Shown one piece after another: positions 1 to 10,574 of a DNA stretch of 64,000 nucleotides. The stretch's first letter is position 1. Each line of letters opens with the position of its first letter. Both the position numbers and the translations under genes were made by a program. This DNA comes from Pictodentalium vernedei (lineage: Eukaryota > Mollusca > Scaphopoda > Dentaliida > Dentaliidae): the NCBI GenBank assembly GCA_031216915.1, contig CM062296.1:451422287-451486286 (forward strand), given 5' to 3'. Below the pieces are notes generated by a model. It was given only the letters and a program-made list of their open reading frames with translations. It had not been told where the DNA came from and searched no databases.

Positions 1-20
1 ACTGAGCCACCGCACTCCCC
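1..20 (-). repeat. SINE head fragment, cut by the window edge
   Basis: The first bases read on the minus strand as GCGGTGGCTCAGT, the A-box region found at the start of the tRNA-derived SINEs elsewhere in this window (for example 17180). The rest of the copy lies outside the window. Confidence 0.6.
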
Positions 21-63
21 AGAAGGATTTGAATAAAAGTATAATTGTGTAATTGACATTCGG

Positions 64-426
64 TGGGTGCCGTGGCTCAGTAGGTAGAGGTGCAGGCTGC
101 AAGCCGAGAGGTCCTCGGTTCGAATCACACCTGCGGCAACCGCGTTGTGTCCGTGGGCAAGACACTTCACCCCCATTGCCCCCGTGGGGGCACGGTGGCG
201 TTGTGTACTAAGGCGTAGTGCACGTTGATGGTGCACTGTCTTCAACCAATGCTAACCCTGCTTGTGTGGAGTTTGTATGTTGGGGAGCTGACAGTTGCTC
301 GCCGTTGCTCGGTGGTTCTCTCCGGGTACTCCGGCTTCCTCCACCCGTAAAATTGTCGAGGTCATGATTAGCAATTGTGCAGAAATATGTGACCTTAAAC
401 ACCAATAAATAAATAAATATAAATAA
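64..426 (+). mobile_element. tRNA-derived SINE, full-length copy
   Basis: The head carries a pol III A box (TGGCTCAGTAGGTAGAGG) and B box (GGTTCGAATC). A conserved body follows (CCGTGGGCAAGACACTTC, GTGTACTAAGGCGTA, GCTAACCCTGCTTGTG, GTGGTTCTCTCCGGGTACT) and the copy ends in TTAAACACCAATAAAT with an (AAAT)n tail. The same order of blocks recurs at 7540, 8412 (minus), 16024, 17174, 48237 (minus) and 58368, so this is a dispersed family and not a tRNA gene. It encodes nothing and needs a LINE for mobility. Confidence 0.93.
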
Positions 427-672
427 CTGACATTCGCATCACTGCAGCTTCCGAATTGATCTAGGTCAGAATGCGACGTTTCGATTGACCGATTAAGAAC
501 ATGGGTGGAGGGTAGTTCTTATGATGGATTCATGACGTACAGTTCCGTATGGAACACATGTTCCGTATGGATTTGTAAATATAGAACCGGAGGAAAAGTA
601 ATAGCCGTGTAATAAATTATCAAGCTGGCATAGAATATATATGTTGTCTGTCAACATAATTCTTTCTTACCC
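427..672. other. Non-coding spacer
   Basis: I see no long frame, palindrome or family match here. Confidence 0.5.
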
Positions 673-676
673 GTAA

Positions 677-918
677 CCCTTTACCCAACGTAACGGCCAA
701 AACTGACCTGCGCAATTCTCAAAAATCGCCAATTAATTTCCATTATATTTTCATTTTGTGTCTCAAAAACATAGGTTATGACCTCTCATTGGAACGAGCT
801 CGTCGAGCTCGTTCCAATGAGGGGTCATAACCTATGTTTTTGAGACAAAAATGAAAAAAATTAGTTATTCAAGAATTTTGTTTGCAAGTGTCATCTGCTT
901 TTCATGTTAGGTAAAGGG
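677..918. mobile_element. Fold-back MITE, family A (TTAA/CCC ends), subfamily I
   Basis: The element begins CCCTTTACCCAACG and ends GGTAAAGGG. It is flanked by GTAA on the left (a decayed TTAA) and TTAA on the right. The two halves fold on a central palindrome, CCAATGAGGGGTCATAACC against its complement, around ACGAGCTCGTCGAGCTCGT. Termini of CCC after TTAA are those of piggyBac-superfamily elements; there is no ORF, so it is a non-autonomous derivative. Confidence 0.85.
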
Positions 919-1470
919 TTAAGTAGGATTAAAGATCTAACTCTTTACCTATCGATTCGGACGCATCCTCCAGCGCAATCATCTCACTTACCGCTTAATG
1001 AAAATCAACTTTAGATAAAGTTACAACCCCTGAAATTATTAGACGGTCGAGGAAGTTTCAATTAAGGTGTATGTAATTGTTGAGAAAACATCTATAATAA
1101 CATCAGTAGGAAATAAAGCTAAGTTTCCTTTTGTTACTTTCAAAAAGAAAACAACAGACACTCTTAGAGTTGTCTGTTGTTTTCGTTTATTGAGAGTTAC
1201 AAAAATATGAAATTTTGCCTTTTATGCTATCTAACTAGAAGCAACTAAGAAAAGTCCACTTTGGCTCTTTGTTTTGGGCATATCTTTTTACAGTAATTTA
1301 CAAATTTCTATTCTTCCCATGAAAAAAGTAGCAAATCTTACCTCCCAGACTTTCTATATTGATGGAAACGATAGTGTCTGCATTATTATGTCACGATGCG
1401 CAAACTGTTAATAAAAGTTACATAACATCAAAAGATGATGAAAGCGCCGTTTTCTTATTTTTAAATGGGT
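919..1470. other. Non-coding spacer with one small hairpin
   Basis: Apart from the palindrome at 1147-1184 I see no gene or recognisable repeat in this stretch. Confidence 0.5.
1147..1184. repeat. Perfect hairpin
   Basis: Arms of 14 bp (GAAAACAACAGACA and its complement) flank a short loop. There is no obvious gene beside it, so a transcription terminator role is unsupported; it may be the core of a small fold-back element. Confidence 0.6.
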
Positions 1471-1474
1471 TTAA

Positions 1475-1716
1475 CCCTTTACCCAACGAATCGCACGCAT
1501 CCGCCCGCGTAATATGCAAATTCAGCAGTTGAAAAAAATAATATTTTTCAAAAAATTTCAACAAAACCATATCAGGTGACCCCTCGTTGGAACGAGCTCG
1601 ACGAGCTCGTTCCAACGAGGGGTCATATGATATGGTTTTGTTGAAATTTTCAGAAAAATTTAAAAAAATCATTTTTAAAATAATAAATTTTGATATCGTC
1701 TGCGTTGGGTAAAGGG
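1475..1716. mobile_element. Fold-back MITE, family A, subfamily II, intact TTAA duplication
   Basis: This copy has TTAA on both sides (1471-1474 and 1717-1720), terminal CCCTTTACCCAACG and CGTTGGGTAAAGGG, and a long central palindrome built on CCTCGTTGGAACGAGCTCG. Inner flanks differ from subfamily I (CATATCA...TGATATGG instead of CATAGGTTA...TAACCTATG), while the termini and the central palindrome are shared. Confidence 0.92.
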
Positions 1717-1999
1717 TTAACCCTTTTACTGTCACGGTCATTTTAGACATATATGGAGGACTACTATATACGCCTGTATGCGAGAAGGTTTAAAAAGATT
1801 TATGACATAATTGAAACCCTATCATCTGAATAATTTTGGAAAGGGCTCTCTGTGCTCTTTCCATACAGATTACTACAACAGTCAATTGATCTGTGTTGCT
1901 GTATTCCATCGAGTTGACGAGATGAGATCGCTCACATCAAACGAAACGCCGCAGGAGCTAACTTTCCAGAAAATCCCGCCCAATGACAATAATTGTTAA

Positions 2000-2171
2000 C
2001 CATGTTTCCAACAGAGAAAGAGAAAAATATTTCAACAAAACCACATGATGTGCTCCCCTCACTGGAACGAACTCGCTCCAATGAAGGGTCACATGATATG
2101 GCCTTGAGTTCTTTTTACATTCTAAAAAACAATTAAATAACAATTTTGATATCTTATGCTTTGCTAAATGG
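2000..2171. mobile_element. Fold-back MITE, family A subfamily II, decayed
   Basis: The inner segment ATTTCAACAAAACCACATGA and the core CTGGAACGAACTCG / CTCCAATGAAGGGTCACATG match subfamily II at 1475. The right end reads GCTAAATGGTTAA, a decayed GGTAAAGGGTTAA. The left end is uncertain. Confidence 0.65.
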
Positions 2172-2320
2172 TTAACCAGGAGTTGTGACGAGAAATTTAA
2201 TTAATTAATAACACGAGTGGGATAAAAAGGGTATAATATATACGTTTATTTAATTTCTCACATAACGCTTTTTCTGTTGTTTTCGCGGAGAACAATAAAA
2301 ATTTAGATAAAAAGTTCGTG

Positions 2321-2485
2321 GGAGCGCGGAGGATTATTGGACCTTATCCGAAAAGCCTACAACTCGATACTAACTGATATATCTGAACTGTGTCCTTAAT
2401 CCCAATTGCCCACGTGGGGACATGGTGGCGCTGTGTTCTAAGGCGTACTGCATGTTGATGGAGCACTTACCTTGAACTTGCATGC
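2321..2485 (+). repeat. SINE fragment, decayed head and first half of body
   Basis: GGAGCGCGGAGGATTATTGG aligns to the SINE head, followed by GTGGGGACATGGTGGCGCTG and CTAAGGCGTACTGCATGTTG from the body. The 3' half and tail are missing. Confidence 0.75.
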
Positions 2486-2630
2486 TGCTGGTGGATATTC
2501 CTGCCCAGGACAGGATTTCTATTGCCACTGAAATAAGTATAACTCGGGCACATTTAATCCAATTTTACCTCCGTAAATTGTTTGGAGTTTTCCGCCAATG
2601 ATTCCTGTAGTTACATTTAGATGAATTTTT

Positions 2631-2681
2631 TATCAAAACTAGTCATGGCTGCTTCGCAGCAGCCATGACTAGATTTGATGA
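2631..2681. repeat. Near-perfect hairpin
   Basis: CTAGTCATGGCTGC pairs perfectly with GCAGCCATGACTAG across a 6-7 nt loop, and the pairing continues outward through ATCAAA/TTTGAT with one mismatch. Confidence 0.7.
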
Positions 2682-3321
2682 AAAAATATTTTTAAAATAC
2701 TCAGCTGGAAGAGTTGAATCTGCTTGTGTCGGATTAGTAAGTTTTGTTGTTGTTGTTTTTTTTTTTAATTTATTCAGATGAAATACTGTACATATACAAA
2801 TAAGTAATTACATACAGACACACAAGTAGTATACAACACGTATATAATTTACATGATTACATATGTATACAAAAGTCTACCTGCGTAAAATTGTATTTCC
2901 ATCACATTTCTGGTATCTGGCGCTGATTGTTACTTTTAGGTGTTTTGGAAACAGAAATAAACAACCTAATAACAGTTACTGGTACAATGAAAAAATATTG
3001 TCGCAAGAAAAGCCTTACTATATGGGGACTACAAAAATTAAAAGAAAAATGGAAATAAAAAGTCGAAGTCTATTGTCCAGCAGCTGACGCATTATTTGAA
3101 GTCGGAGGATAAAGCAGTGCTTTGAAAAATTCCCATCTTGTGAGAATTAATCGGGATTATTAATTTCCAAAGTGTGATTTTCTGGGATTTCCGGGTTTGA
3201 TTATAAACGATAACTTCACAAGTGAAATATGCAATCAACAATTGTGTCTTGTATCCGTGCGTGCAAACGAAGACGCTTTGCCGTGGGTGTAATGGGGACT
3301 TCATTGTTTTTTATTTTTTAA

Positions 3322-3551
3322 CCCTTTACCTAACATGAAAAGCAGACGACACTTGCAAAAAATATTCTTGAATAACTATTATTTTCATTTTTTGTCTCAA
3401 AACATAGGTTATGACCCCTCATTGGAACGAGCTCGACGAGCTCGTTCGAATGAGGTGTCATAACCTATGTTTTAGAGACAAATAATGAAAATTAATTGGC
3501 GATTTTTGAGAATAGCGCTGGCCGGTTTTGGCCGTTACAGTAGGCAAAGGG
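3322..3551. mobile_element. Fold-back MITE, family A, subfamily I (inside composite block)
   Basis: TTAA is present on both sides, with termini CCCTTTACCTAAC and GGCAAAGGG. The core palindrome around GGAACGAGCTCGACGAGCTC and the GACAAATAATGAAAATTAAT flank match 677-918, read in the opposite orientation of the element. Confidence 0.9.
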
Positions 3552-3597
3552 TTAAATAATATAATTATCGTTAATAATGAAAAGTAATAAACAGAGT

Positions 3598-3747
3598 AAT
3601 CGCTTGACTGGACTGGTTACGTGAAATATTCATGAGAGGTGAGGGACGTTGTACAAACACGAGTGCGCGAATGCGCACGAGTGTTTTGCAATATAGTCCC
3701 TGGCCTCGAATGAATTATTTCACGTAACCAGTCCAGTCAAGCGATTA
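3598..3747. repeat. 150-bp hairpin element, family B copy 1
   Basis: TAATCGCTTGACTGGACTGG... at the left is matched by its exact complement at the right (arms of about 32 bp continuing with mismatches), and the centre GAGTGCGCGAATGCGCACGAG is itself palindromic. A second copy lies at 13611-13762. Confidence 0.85.
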
Positions 3748-3755
3748 CACTCTAT

Positions 3756-3765
<10 letters not shown>

Positions 3766-3794
<29 letters not shown>
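3766..3794. repeat. Homopolymer, 29 G
   Basis: Uninterrupted G run next to 11 T, at the 3' junction of the LINE. It may be inaccurate in length. Confidence 0.9.
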
Positions 3795-3845
3795 AAATAC
3801 ATGTGAAGTGAGTATAGTTCCAATTCACAGTATCGACGCAGAACT

Positions 3846-5719
3846 TCAGTTAGACCATGAAAGCTGGGCTGGCACCTTCCCACCTTGCAGGAATAAAAAT
3901 GAAGTTTTGTACAGAAGAACTGGAAGAGAAAGATTATTTTCCTGAGACCACAAAGTGTTATCATTATTATTTTTATTGTTAGTATTATTATTATAGCCGA
4001 TAAGAATAAAGTGTGGTGTCAGTGGCAACAGAACACCACATTCTTCCTTCAGTTTTTCAGCAAGTTGTGATAGGACTGACTTTGCCATGGGACATTCAAA
4101 GAACAAATGTGACACCGTTTCTTTGGTGATGAAACAGAATGTACACAGTTCAGTTTCTGACAATTTACATTTATAAAGATGGGAATTTTTATAGAGGCCC
4201 ATTTAGAAATTTGTATTGTAAAGTTTGGAGGTAAGTATCGTCTGTAATTATGAAAGGGCTTTTGTATATCAATCTCCAATTCACCTGTGTGAGATCAGTA
4301 TGCAAACGCTCATTCCATTTTTCCTGGGAATGAACTGGAACGGAAATCGTCGTTTGCAGAAATAATAGAATGTTTTGTTGACCGTTTTCTCTATTTGTGG
4401 ATTCAGAACACAATCGAATTTCAATTTTTTTCCGCCGCAGCCTTGGAAACGCCTTGTATATCCCCTGGAAGACAATGAACGGTCTTTTGTGGAAAACGCC
4501 TGAAACGTTACGAAGCCTCCGCTTTCACCCAAGAGGTCGTTTAAAAAGAATACACCTTCATCGCACCAAGTCTGATTGAAAAATAAGTTTTTTCTCTATT
4601 TTGATACCTCTGTCATAGAAATTTCTTCGCAGTCTGTAGGTGGTTTGTTATCTAATAACGACCAGGATGTGAGGACGTTTTTCAAAAAACTGTTCGCGTA
4701 CTCCCCGATTTTTGTTAACCCTCTTTGTGTGGATACCAAATCTGGTCGTTGCCATATTGTTCGAAGTCATCTAAAATAAGGGTTTTCCAGGGTGATATTA
4801 TGCTCGGACCCATCAGTTTTTTAATCCAAAACATTTTTAGAGAATGACTGTATGGCCGAATGTCTGGAAACTTAACCCCCCCCCCCCCCCCCCCCCCCCA
4901 TTGGATATCTGATTCATAAGAACCCTACGCTTGATCTTTTCATTTTTACCCTCCCACAAATAATGAAACAGTTTGGATTGCATTGCATCTAACATATTAT
5001 CAGGTAGTCTGGGAAGGACTGATAGACAGTGTACCAGTATTGGTAAAGCCAGCGTTTTTACGACGATAGATAGCGACGATTTAATTTTCACTAAATAGAT
5101 CATACATTATACCCAATATGGTGAATTTCCCATTATTGTTCCACTGAACATTTCGTTTTGCGGCAATCTTTTTACTCGACCCTTTTTCAGACCCAATCCA
5201 TACAATCTGGGGCTTTTCGAAGTTGACTTTAAGGCCTGACTCCTCTGCAAAAGAGTTAACGACCTCCAGAGCTGTGTTTAATGATTGAGAGTCGTTACTC
5301 AAAAATAGAGTCGAGTCGTCAGAATATTGACTTCTGAGATGTACGGAGTGGTTTATTTTGATACCGTTGATATCCGGATTGTAATTAAGTGCGGCACTCA
5401 ATATTTCGACGCTCAAAATAAATAAATAGGGGGAAAGGGGATCGCTCTGTCTTACTCCTCTCTCCAAGTTGAATTTTTCAGAGCAGTGCCCTTTATTAAG
5501 GACATAACTAATGATATTTGAGTAAAAGGTACGAAACCAATTTATAATAGAGGGCCCGGTGTTGAGGAACTGTAACGTTTTTTCTATGAACGACCATTCA
5601 GGTGCATCAAAAGCTCCAAAATGTAGGAGAACAAGAATTCCAGCAATATTTAGTTTCTCACACTTTTCTACCAGGTCAAACGTTAGTCTTGTGGATTCTC
5701 CGATATATCTCCCTTTCAT
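3846..5719 (-). pseudogene. Tx1/L1-clade reverse transcriptase pseudogene (ORF2 remnant)
   Basis: This would copy element RNA into DNA at the nicked target. The longest open piece (5081-5719, 212 codons) holds KGRYIGESTRLTF, then a decayed palm motif (HFGAFDAPEW, where the family has D-FEKAFDS-W), GVRQSDPLSPYLFIL, and a decayed catalytic box reading QYSDDSTLF in place of YADD. Fragments in other frames continue downstream (4837-5103, 4189-4413, 3846-4202) to a C-x2-C-x8-H-x4-C motif typical of this clade. A 24-base C run (4876-4899) sits where the family usually has a GGL motif. RT fragments in the same orientation continue up to about 6240 with several stops. It is clearly non-functional; clade assignment is from the family's conserved phrases and is confident. 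Confidence 0.88.
4876..4899. repeat. Homopolymer, 24 C
   Basis: Uninterrupted C run inside the decayed LINE ORF; on the coding strand it reads as poly-glycine. Confidence 0.9.
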
Positions 5720-6250
5720 GAACCCACCGAAAGCTGAGTCTTTGATATGAGTTTCGGTAGTACAGTCTTAACACGATTTGCTATAGACGTAGAGGCAATC
5801 TTTGTATCTACATTAATTAGTGAAATGGGACTTCAGTTTTTTATGAAATCTTTTGGTTTGTTTTGCCTTGGGGTGAAATTAATGATGTCAGTTCATTGCG
5901 GACTGAATAGTTCCATTACAATGTATCCATGATTTAGGGACTTGATCAGAAAGGTGCCAATATCTTTCCAGAAGAATTTATAGAACTCCACCGTAAATCC
6001 ATCTGATCCGGGCGTCTTGTTATTTTTCATTGATTTTAAGGCTCTTAAACATTCAGAGTTTGTTAAAAGGCCCTACAAGGAGTCACTCTCCTCGTCGTCT
6101 AAAAACTGTAAAAAGGAGGGGTTGGCTATGTCAAAGAATGGGTCAATTTCTTTGGCACCATTTGACAGATGTAATATAAATCTTCGTAGAATAGCTTTTG
6201 TTCATTTAAAATTTCGGACATTTTCAATAATCATGTTCGAGGATTTTACT

Positions 6251-6319
6251 GTTAGTAAGTTGGCGAGTCTGACAGCTGTTTGTCGCTGCTCTGTGGTTTT
6301 CTAGGGATATTCCTGCTAT

Positions 6320-6367
<48 letters not shown>

Positions 6368-6700
6368 TTATTTATGGGTGTTTGACGACACTTTCGACTG
6401 CCAGGGTCACCTGGTGCCGGACAGTTTTACAGGTGGAGGAAGCTGGAGTACCCGAAGGGAACCACCGAACATCTGTCAGACTCCCCAGCGTACTAACTCC
6501 ACACAACCAGGGTTAGCATTGGAAGAAGGCAAATGCACTATCGGTGTGCAGTACGCCTTAGTACACAGCGCCACTGTGCCCCCATTCCTGCTACCTCCAT
6601 CTATGAAACTTATGGGTGCTTGACGACACTTCCAACAACCAGGGTCACAATAGTTGATGCAAGTGTCGTTAACCCCCAACAAGCAAACAAATAAACAGTT
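6251..6700. repeat. Cluster of SINE fragments in both orientations
   Basis: 6251-6315 is the 3' body of a plus-strand SINE (GTTAGTAAGTTGGCGAGTCT, then CTGTGGTTTTCTAGGG). A (TTTA)n tract at 6316-6371 leads into a minus-strand copy that runs to about 6590 (GACGACACT...GTACGCCTTAGTACACAGCG). Another pair of opposed tail pieces follows at 6600-6700, ending TCGTTAACCCCCAACAAGC. Insertions into SINE tails best explain the arrangement. Confidence 0.8.
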
Positions 6701-7539
6701 AGATACTTCTTGGTTTTCACTGTAACGGAAAAATTCCGCCGTACATTCGTTGTGAAAGAGGAATGACAGCGACGTTACAGCCACGATAGGTATATATACA
6801 TTTTACGACAAAAAAGGAGCGATAAAACAGGACATACGACGATACATTGCATTAATAATATCCATTGGAAGTTTTATGGTCTCTGAAACTGCAACCCCTC
6901 CAATCCGTGGAAAGAAATTTAAGGTACTGAAAAGAACGACCCAGTTAGACATTTTGGGTTTGGCACGATACTGTCGCGTTTATAGCGTCGCCTTAGCCTA
7001 ACTTGCCACATCGTCTATCATGTCGTGCAGATGGAACATCTATGTTGTTTAATTTGAAGATTCTGGACCCCGAATTTAGGTGTCTATTTCCAAATCCCAT
7101 AAATCCCGATAATGTCAATTTAATCCTAAACTCTAAAAACATTCCTATATTTTCAAATCGACAATACGTCGCAAACTAAAAAAAAAATCTCTTTTCGAAA
7201 CATTGAAAATCTACATGAAAAAAGTATCCTAATGTTGCATGTACCATTTCTAAAAATTATCCACTACAATTTGAGAATAAATGAGGTCGAAAATGACATC
7301 AAGATGCGTAAATTAGCCTTTGGTGACAATTTGCCGTCTAAGTCGGGCTTCACCCTTATTGTCACTCAACGTAACTCTCAGTTTAAGTTACTGTTTTCTC
7401 TTCATTTTTTGCAAATAAAAAAAAAGAAAGAAGAGCAGCCTGATGGGTATTGTCCGTTTTTTCTCTCCTCATAAATGTTTGATCTAGGTATGCCCATCTA
7501 GATGATTGTAACAGTGCCCTGTTATATATTAGTGGGATA
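6701..7539. other. Non-coding spacer
   Basis: AT-rich sequence with no supported gene. Short frames here show no family resemblance. Confidence 0.5.
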
Positions 7540-7885
7540 AATGTGGCCCATTGGTTAAAGCATTGAACTTGAGATCGAAATGCCTGCAGTTCGATACTGA
7601 CCGGCGTCATTTGCTCTGTGTTATATGGAAAGACACTTCAACTCGATTGTCATTGTGGAAGCAAGCTGGCGGTGTGTTCTAAAGAGTAGGACACGACGTC
7701 GGTATATTTTTTCCAACCGCCGCAAACCCTTCTTGTGCCGAGTTAGTAAGTTGGGGAGTGCGACAGTTACTCGTTATTGATCGATGGGTCTCTCTGTTGT
7801 CCGACTTCCTTCACCCGAAAAACTGTCTGACACGAATAGACCATGGCCATTGAAATTGCCATTAAGCCGGGTTAAAGAAACAATA
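7540..7885 (+). mobile_element. tRNA-derived SINE, diverged copy
   Basis: Head CCCATTGGTTAAAGCATTGA with B box AGTTCGATACTGAC, body CATTGTGGAAGCAAGCTGGC and GTTAGTAAGTTGGGGAGTG, tail GAAATTGCCATTAAGCC. All blocks are in family order but with many substitutions, so this is an old copy. Confidence 0.78.
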
Positions 7886-8411
7886 AACAAATTACATCTT
7901 AGTATATATTATTTTCCACGTGACTTTACCTTCCTATGATTGGCTGAGAGGTGCTATACTATTTCAACTTGTTTAACCTATCGGGACTATTAAAAATAGT
8001 CGTGGACTATTCCCATGCAATATACACCTTTTTAAAAATAGCCGTGGAATATCCTAGGACATTCAACTGACGAAACATATATGCGTTCTATTCCGCGATT
8101 CTGTCAGGGATTCTGTTCCTTTATATCTCAGTTCAAGAATGAAGATATCTATATTCGAAAGTTCCTTGGAATTAGGTAGTTTAGGCAGGCTTAGAATCCT
8201 GATTGATGGCAAGATTTTACCTCCGCATGTTCGATATAATATAATATATTAATGTACGGCATGTCGCTGACTGCGCCAAAATAGTGGTCCTCGAGGAAGA
8301 ATAGTCCACGTGCCTCCGGAGCGTATACTATTCTTCCTCGAGGACAATTATTTTGGCACAGTTCACTCCAAGCCTGGAAATATTTATAATATACAATGTA
8401 AAATAACCTCT
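7886..8411. other. Non-coding spacer with a long hairpin
   Basis: The palindrome at 8272-8358 is the only clear structure. The motif TTAAAAATAG(T/C)CGTGGA occurs twice around 7995 and 8035, and a related AAAAATAGTCCGTGAACG occurs at 15022. Confidence 0.5.
8272..8358. repeat. Long imperfect hairpin
   Basis: Arms of about 35 bp (GGTCCTCGAGGAAGAATAGT and complement, extended outward by CCAAAATA) surround a loop of about 15 nt. Probably a small fold-back element. Confidence 0.7.
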
Positions 8412-8412
8412 T

Positions 8413-8471
<59 letters not shown>

Positions 8472-8806
8472 TTGTGGTTTAACTACACGAATAGCGATGG
8501 TCAATTCGTGTTGGACAGTTTTACAGGTGGAGGAAGCTTGAGAGTTTGGAGAGAACCACCGAATAACGGCGAACAATTGTCAGACTCCCCGACGGACTAA
8601 CTCCCCACATGCAGGGTTAGCATTGGTTGAAGACATTTGCACCATCGACGTATAGTACGCCTTTCTACACAGCGCCACCGTGCCCCAACGTGGACAATTG
8701 GGATTAAGTGCCTTGCCCAAGGGCACATCGCAATTGCACCTGGCGGGACTCGAACGGAAGGCCTTTCGGGTTGAAGTCCAATGCCGTAATCACTGAGCCA
8801 CCGCGA
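8412..8806 (-). mobile_element. tRNA-derived SINE, full-length copy
   Basis: Read on the minus strand the order is head (GCGGTGGCTCAGTGATTACG, TTCGAGTCCC), body and a (TAAA)n tail. The tail forms the (TTTA)n tract at 8412-8475 on the plus strand. Confidence 0.9.
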
Positions 8807-8838
8807 TCTCGTGAAATTATCTGGATGTGTATATAATA

Positions 8839-10431
8839 TACACCTGGAACTTAAGTAAGCACCCCCTGTTTTTTCGCAGTGGTGTTAATAGAAACTGTCA
8901 TTACTTTCATGCTATCTTTCAGATAGCAAAGGTAATTGCTTGCGGAAAGAATGGTCTATTGACAAACGAAAGACAACTTAATGATGAAAATATGCAGTAT
9001 TTTAATGACGCTAATTACACATATCTGTCACTAATGTTTTTGATGGAAAAATGTTCTCTCGATAAGTATGGTGTTGGAACGGTCCATGATGAAACAATGC
9101 CGATAATTATTGTCAAAAAAATGTAACTTGTGATCTCCTGAACACAATAGCAGTGTCAGACGTCAGTAGCGAGTGTATCCACCACGTGCCCGAATGACAG
9201 TCTGAACCCTCCTCCTAATGCTACCAGTGAGCCTTCTGATACGGTCTAGAGGCAACTGCTGCCACCCCTCATGCAATGCAACTTCCAAATCGGCCAGGCT
9301 CTGTACAAGCGGATCCATTGCTCGCACACGGCGTCCAAGAAAGTCACAGATGTGTTCTAAGGAATTCAAATCGGGGCTCATTGCAGGCCAAGGTAGTGTT
9401 GTAATGGTGTTGTTCTGAAGGAATGCTCTCACAGCATGGGAAAGATGTGGCCTTGCATTGTCGTCCATGAATACAGGGTGAGTAGCCAACGGGTTGTTGT
9501 CAAAATGAGGCACGACAACCGTATTGAGAATGTCCCAGATGTATTGATGACCACTGAGATTCCCACTTACAATCACCGTATCAAGTTTACAATCATGAGA
9601 GAGGCATCCCCAGGTCATTACTTATACTCAACCATAAGGAACAGTAGGTCTGGTGTTCCTAGGCATGTAACCTGTATTTCTATGCCTCCACACTCTCATG
9701 CGTCCATCTGTGACGTGAAACGGGAACTTATTCTCGTCTGACCAATGAATTCTCCTCCACGTCCTGAGATTCCAATGTTGTCGTGCCATAGACCACTCCA
9801 AACGTCGCCTTTGATGGACAGAGTTGGACCCTTCTGGACCTATACCCAGTGCTTTGAGACGGTTTCGGACAGTTCTCTTGCACAAATGCCTGTTGGGGAG
9901 CCAAAAGCTTTCCATAACCCTACTTGAAGCAACGGGTTCACTACTAACGAGGCCTGTCAGACTCCGATCTTCCCGAGGAGAGGACTTTTGGGGTTGTCCA
10001 GACTCTGGTCGGTCCTTAACATCGTTGGTTTGTTGCTGTTTTCGGACAAGTCTGCTGATTACTGAATGACTGTAGCCAAGTTACCTTCCAGTAGGATTGA
10101 ATGGCATGCCTGTTGCATGCATACAAACGATTTGTCATCTTGGTGACTCTGACGGTCTCCTCCTTGATATGTCAACAATTATTGATAAAGAACTTTCTTG
10201 TTTTATACCCAGATACTAAATCTGGATGATAGTGTTTTTGTGACATTTGTATGAAGCATGCTTCATTTGGACGAGGGGATGTGTTTGGGGTACGCTATCA
10301 ACCAGAAACAGCATGTTTCACTAGATGAAATGTACTGCAAGACAGAGCAATCATTAAAACATAATAATCAGTAACAGCAACTCCAATATCATGAAACAGT
10401 GCAGGGGGTGCTTAATTAACTTCCAGGTGAA
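8839..10431 (-). mobile_element. Tc1-type DNA transposon, complete but inactive
   Basis: Terminal inverted repeats start at CACCTGGAA on the left (8841) and on the complement of the right end (10429). They extend 28 bp to AAGCACCCCCTG with three mismatches. TA dinucleotides flank both ends. The 1.6-kb length and a single transposase ORF on the minus strand are standard for the Tc1 group. Confidence 0.93.
9163..10137 (-). pseudogene. Tc1 transposase pseudogene (DD34E)
   Basis: The enzyme would cut and paste the element into TA sites. A decayed N-terminal helix-turn-helix region starts near 10137, with a frameshift near 10070. It continues through the second DNA-binding helix set (ASSRVMESFWLPNRHL, KRTVRNRLKALGI). 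Catalytic residues are all visible: D in WSDENKF, D in MDDNARPHLSH, and E in SPDLNSLEHI, with 34 residues between the second and third. Two in-frame stops (TGA and TAA, 9620-9630) interrupt the segment just before MTWGCLS. The C-terminus ends at GGYTRY. With two nonsense codons and a frameshift it cannot make a full protein. Identification as Tc1 family is secure. Confidence 0.92.
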
Positions 10432-10574
10432 TAGTATTTGAGGCAACCGTCGGTTGGTCGGCACTTGAATGGTGTTGATATTATTCGGCAGCAAGGTTTA
10501 ATTTAAGACTTGCACTTCAAATGATAGGGAACAAAATTGTTATTTTTAACTTGCTCTTGCATTGAGGTGACGTC

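Larger units (their letters stand above)
3139..3758. repeat. Composite repeat block, copy 1 (inverted relative to 13604-14220)
   Basis: The reverse complement of 13604-14220 aligns through this entire block: the unique part (TCCGTGCGTGCAAACGAAGA), an internal family-A MITE (3322-3551), a short spacer and a 150-bp hairpin (3598-3747). The right edge is where the Tx1/L1 LINE inserted; the other copy continues past that point as TTATTTGCACAC. Confidence 0.85.
3755..6250 (-). mobile_element. Tx1/L1-type LINE, 5'-truncated and inactive
   Basis: Minus-strand frames give reverse transcriptase followed by a C-terminal cysteine-histidine motif, with many stops. The 3' end is marked on the minus strand by 29 C and then 11 A (3755-3765), taken as the poly(A) tail at the target. 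The 5' end is lost where SINE sequence starts at about 6251; no endonuclease region remains. Confidence 0.85.

Noticed and set aside
64-135. tRNA gene
   Set aside because: A and B boxes are present, but the same head recurs with an identical long body and AAAT tail in many places, and the acceptor stem does not close, so it is a SINE head.
1147-1184. Intrinsic transcription terminator
   Set aside because: The hairpin is near a T-containing stretch, but the window is animal DNA with no gene beside it.
3752-5103. Poly-proline and poly-glycine proteins
   Set aside because: They come from the G29 and C24 homopolymers inside LINE debris.
9218-10069. Plus-strand ORFs over the Tc1 element
   Set aside because: They are antisense to the clearly recognisable transposase.
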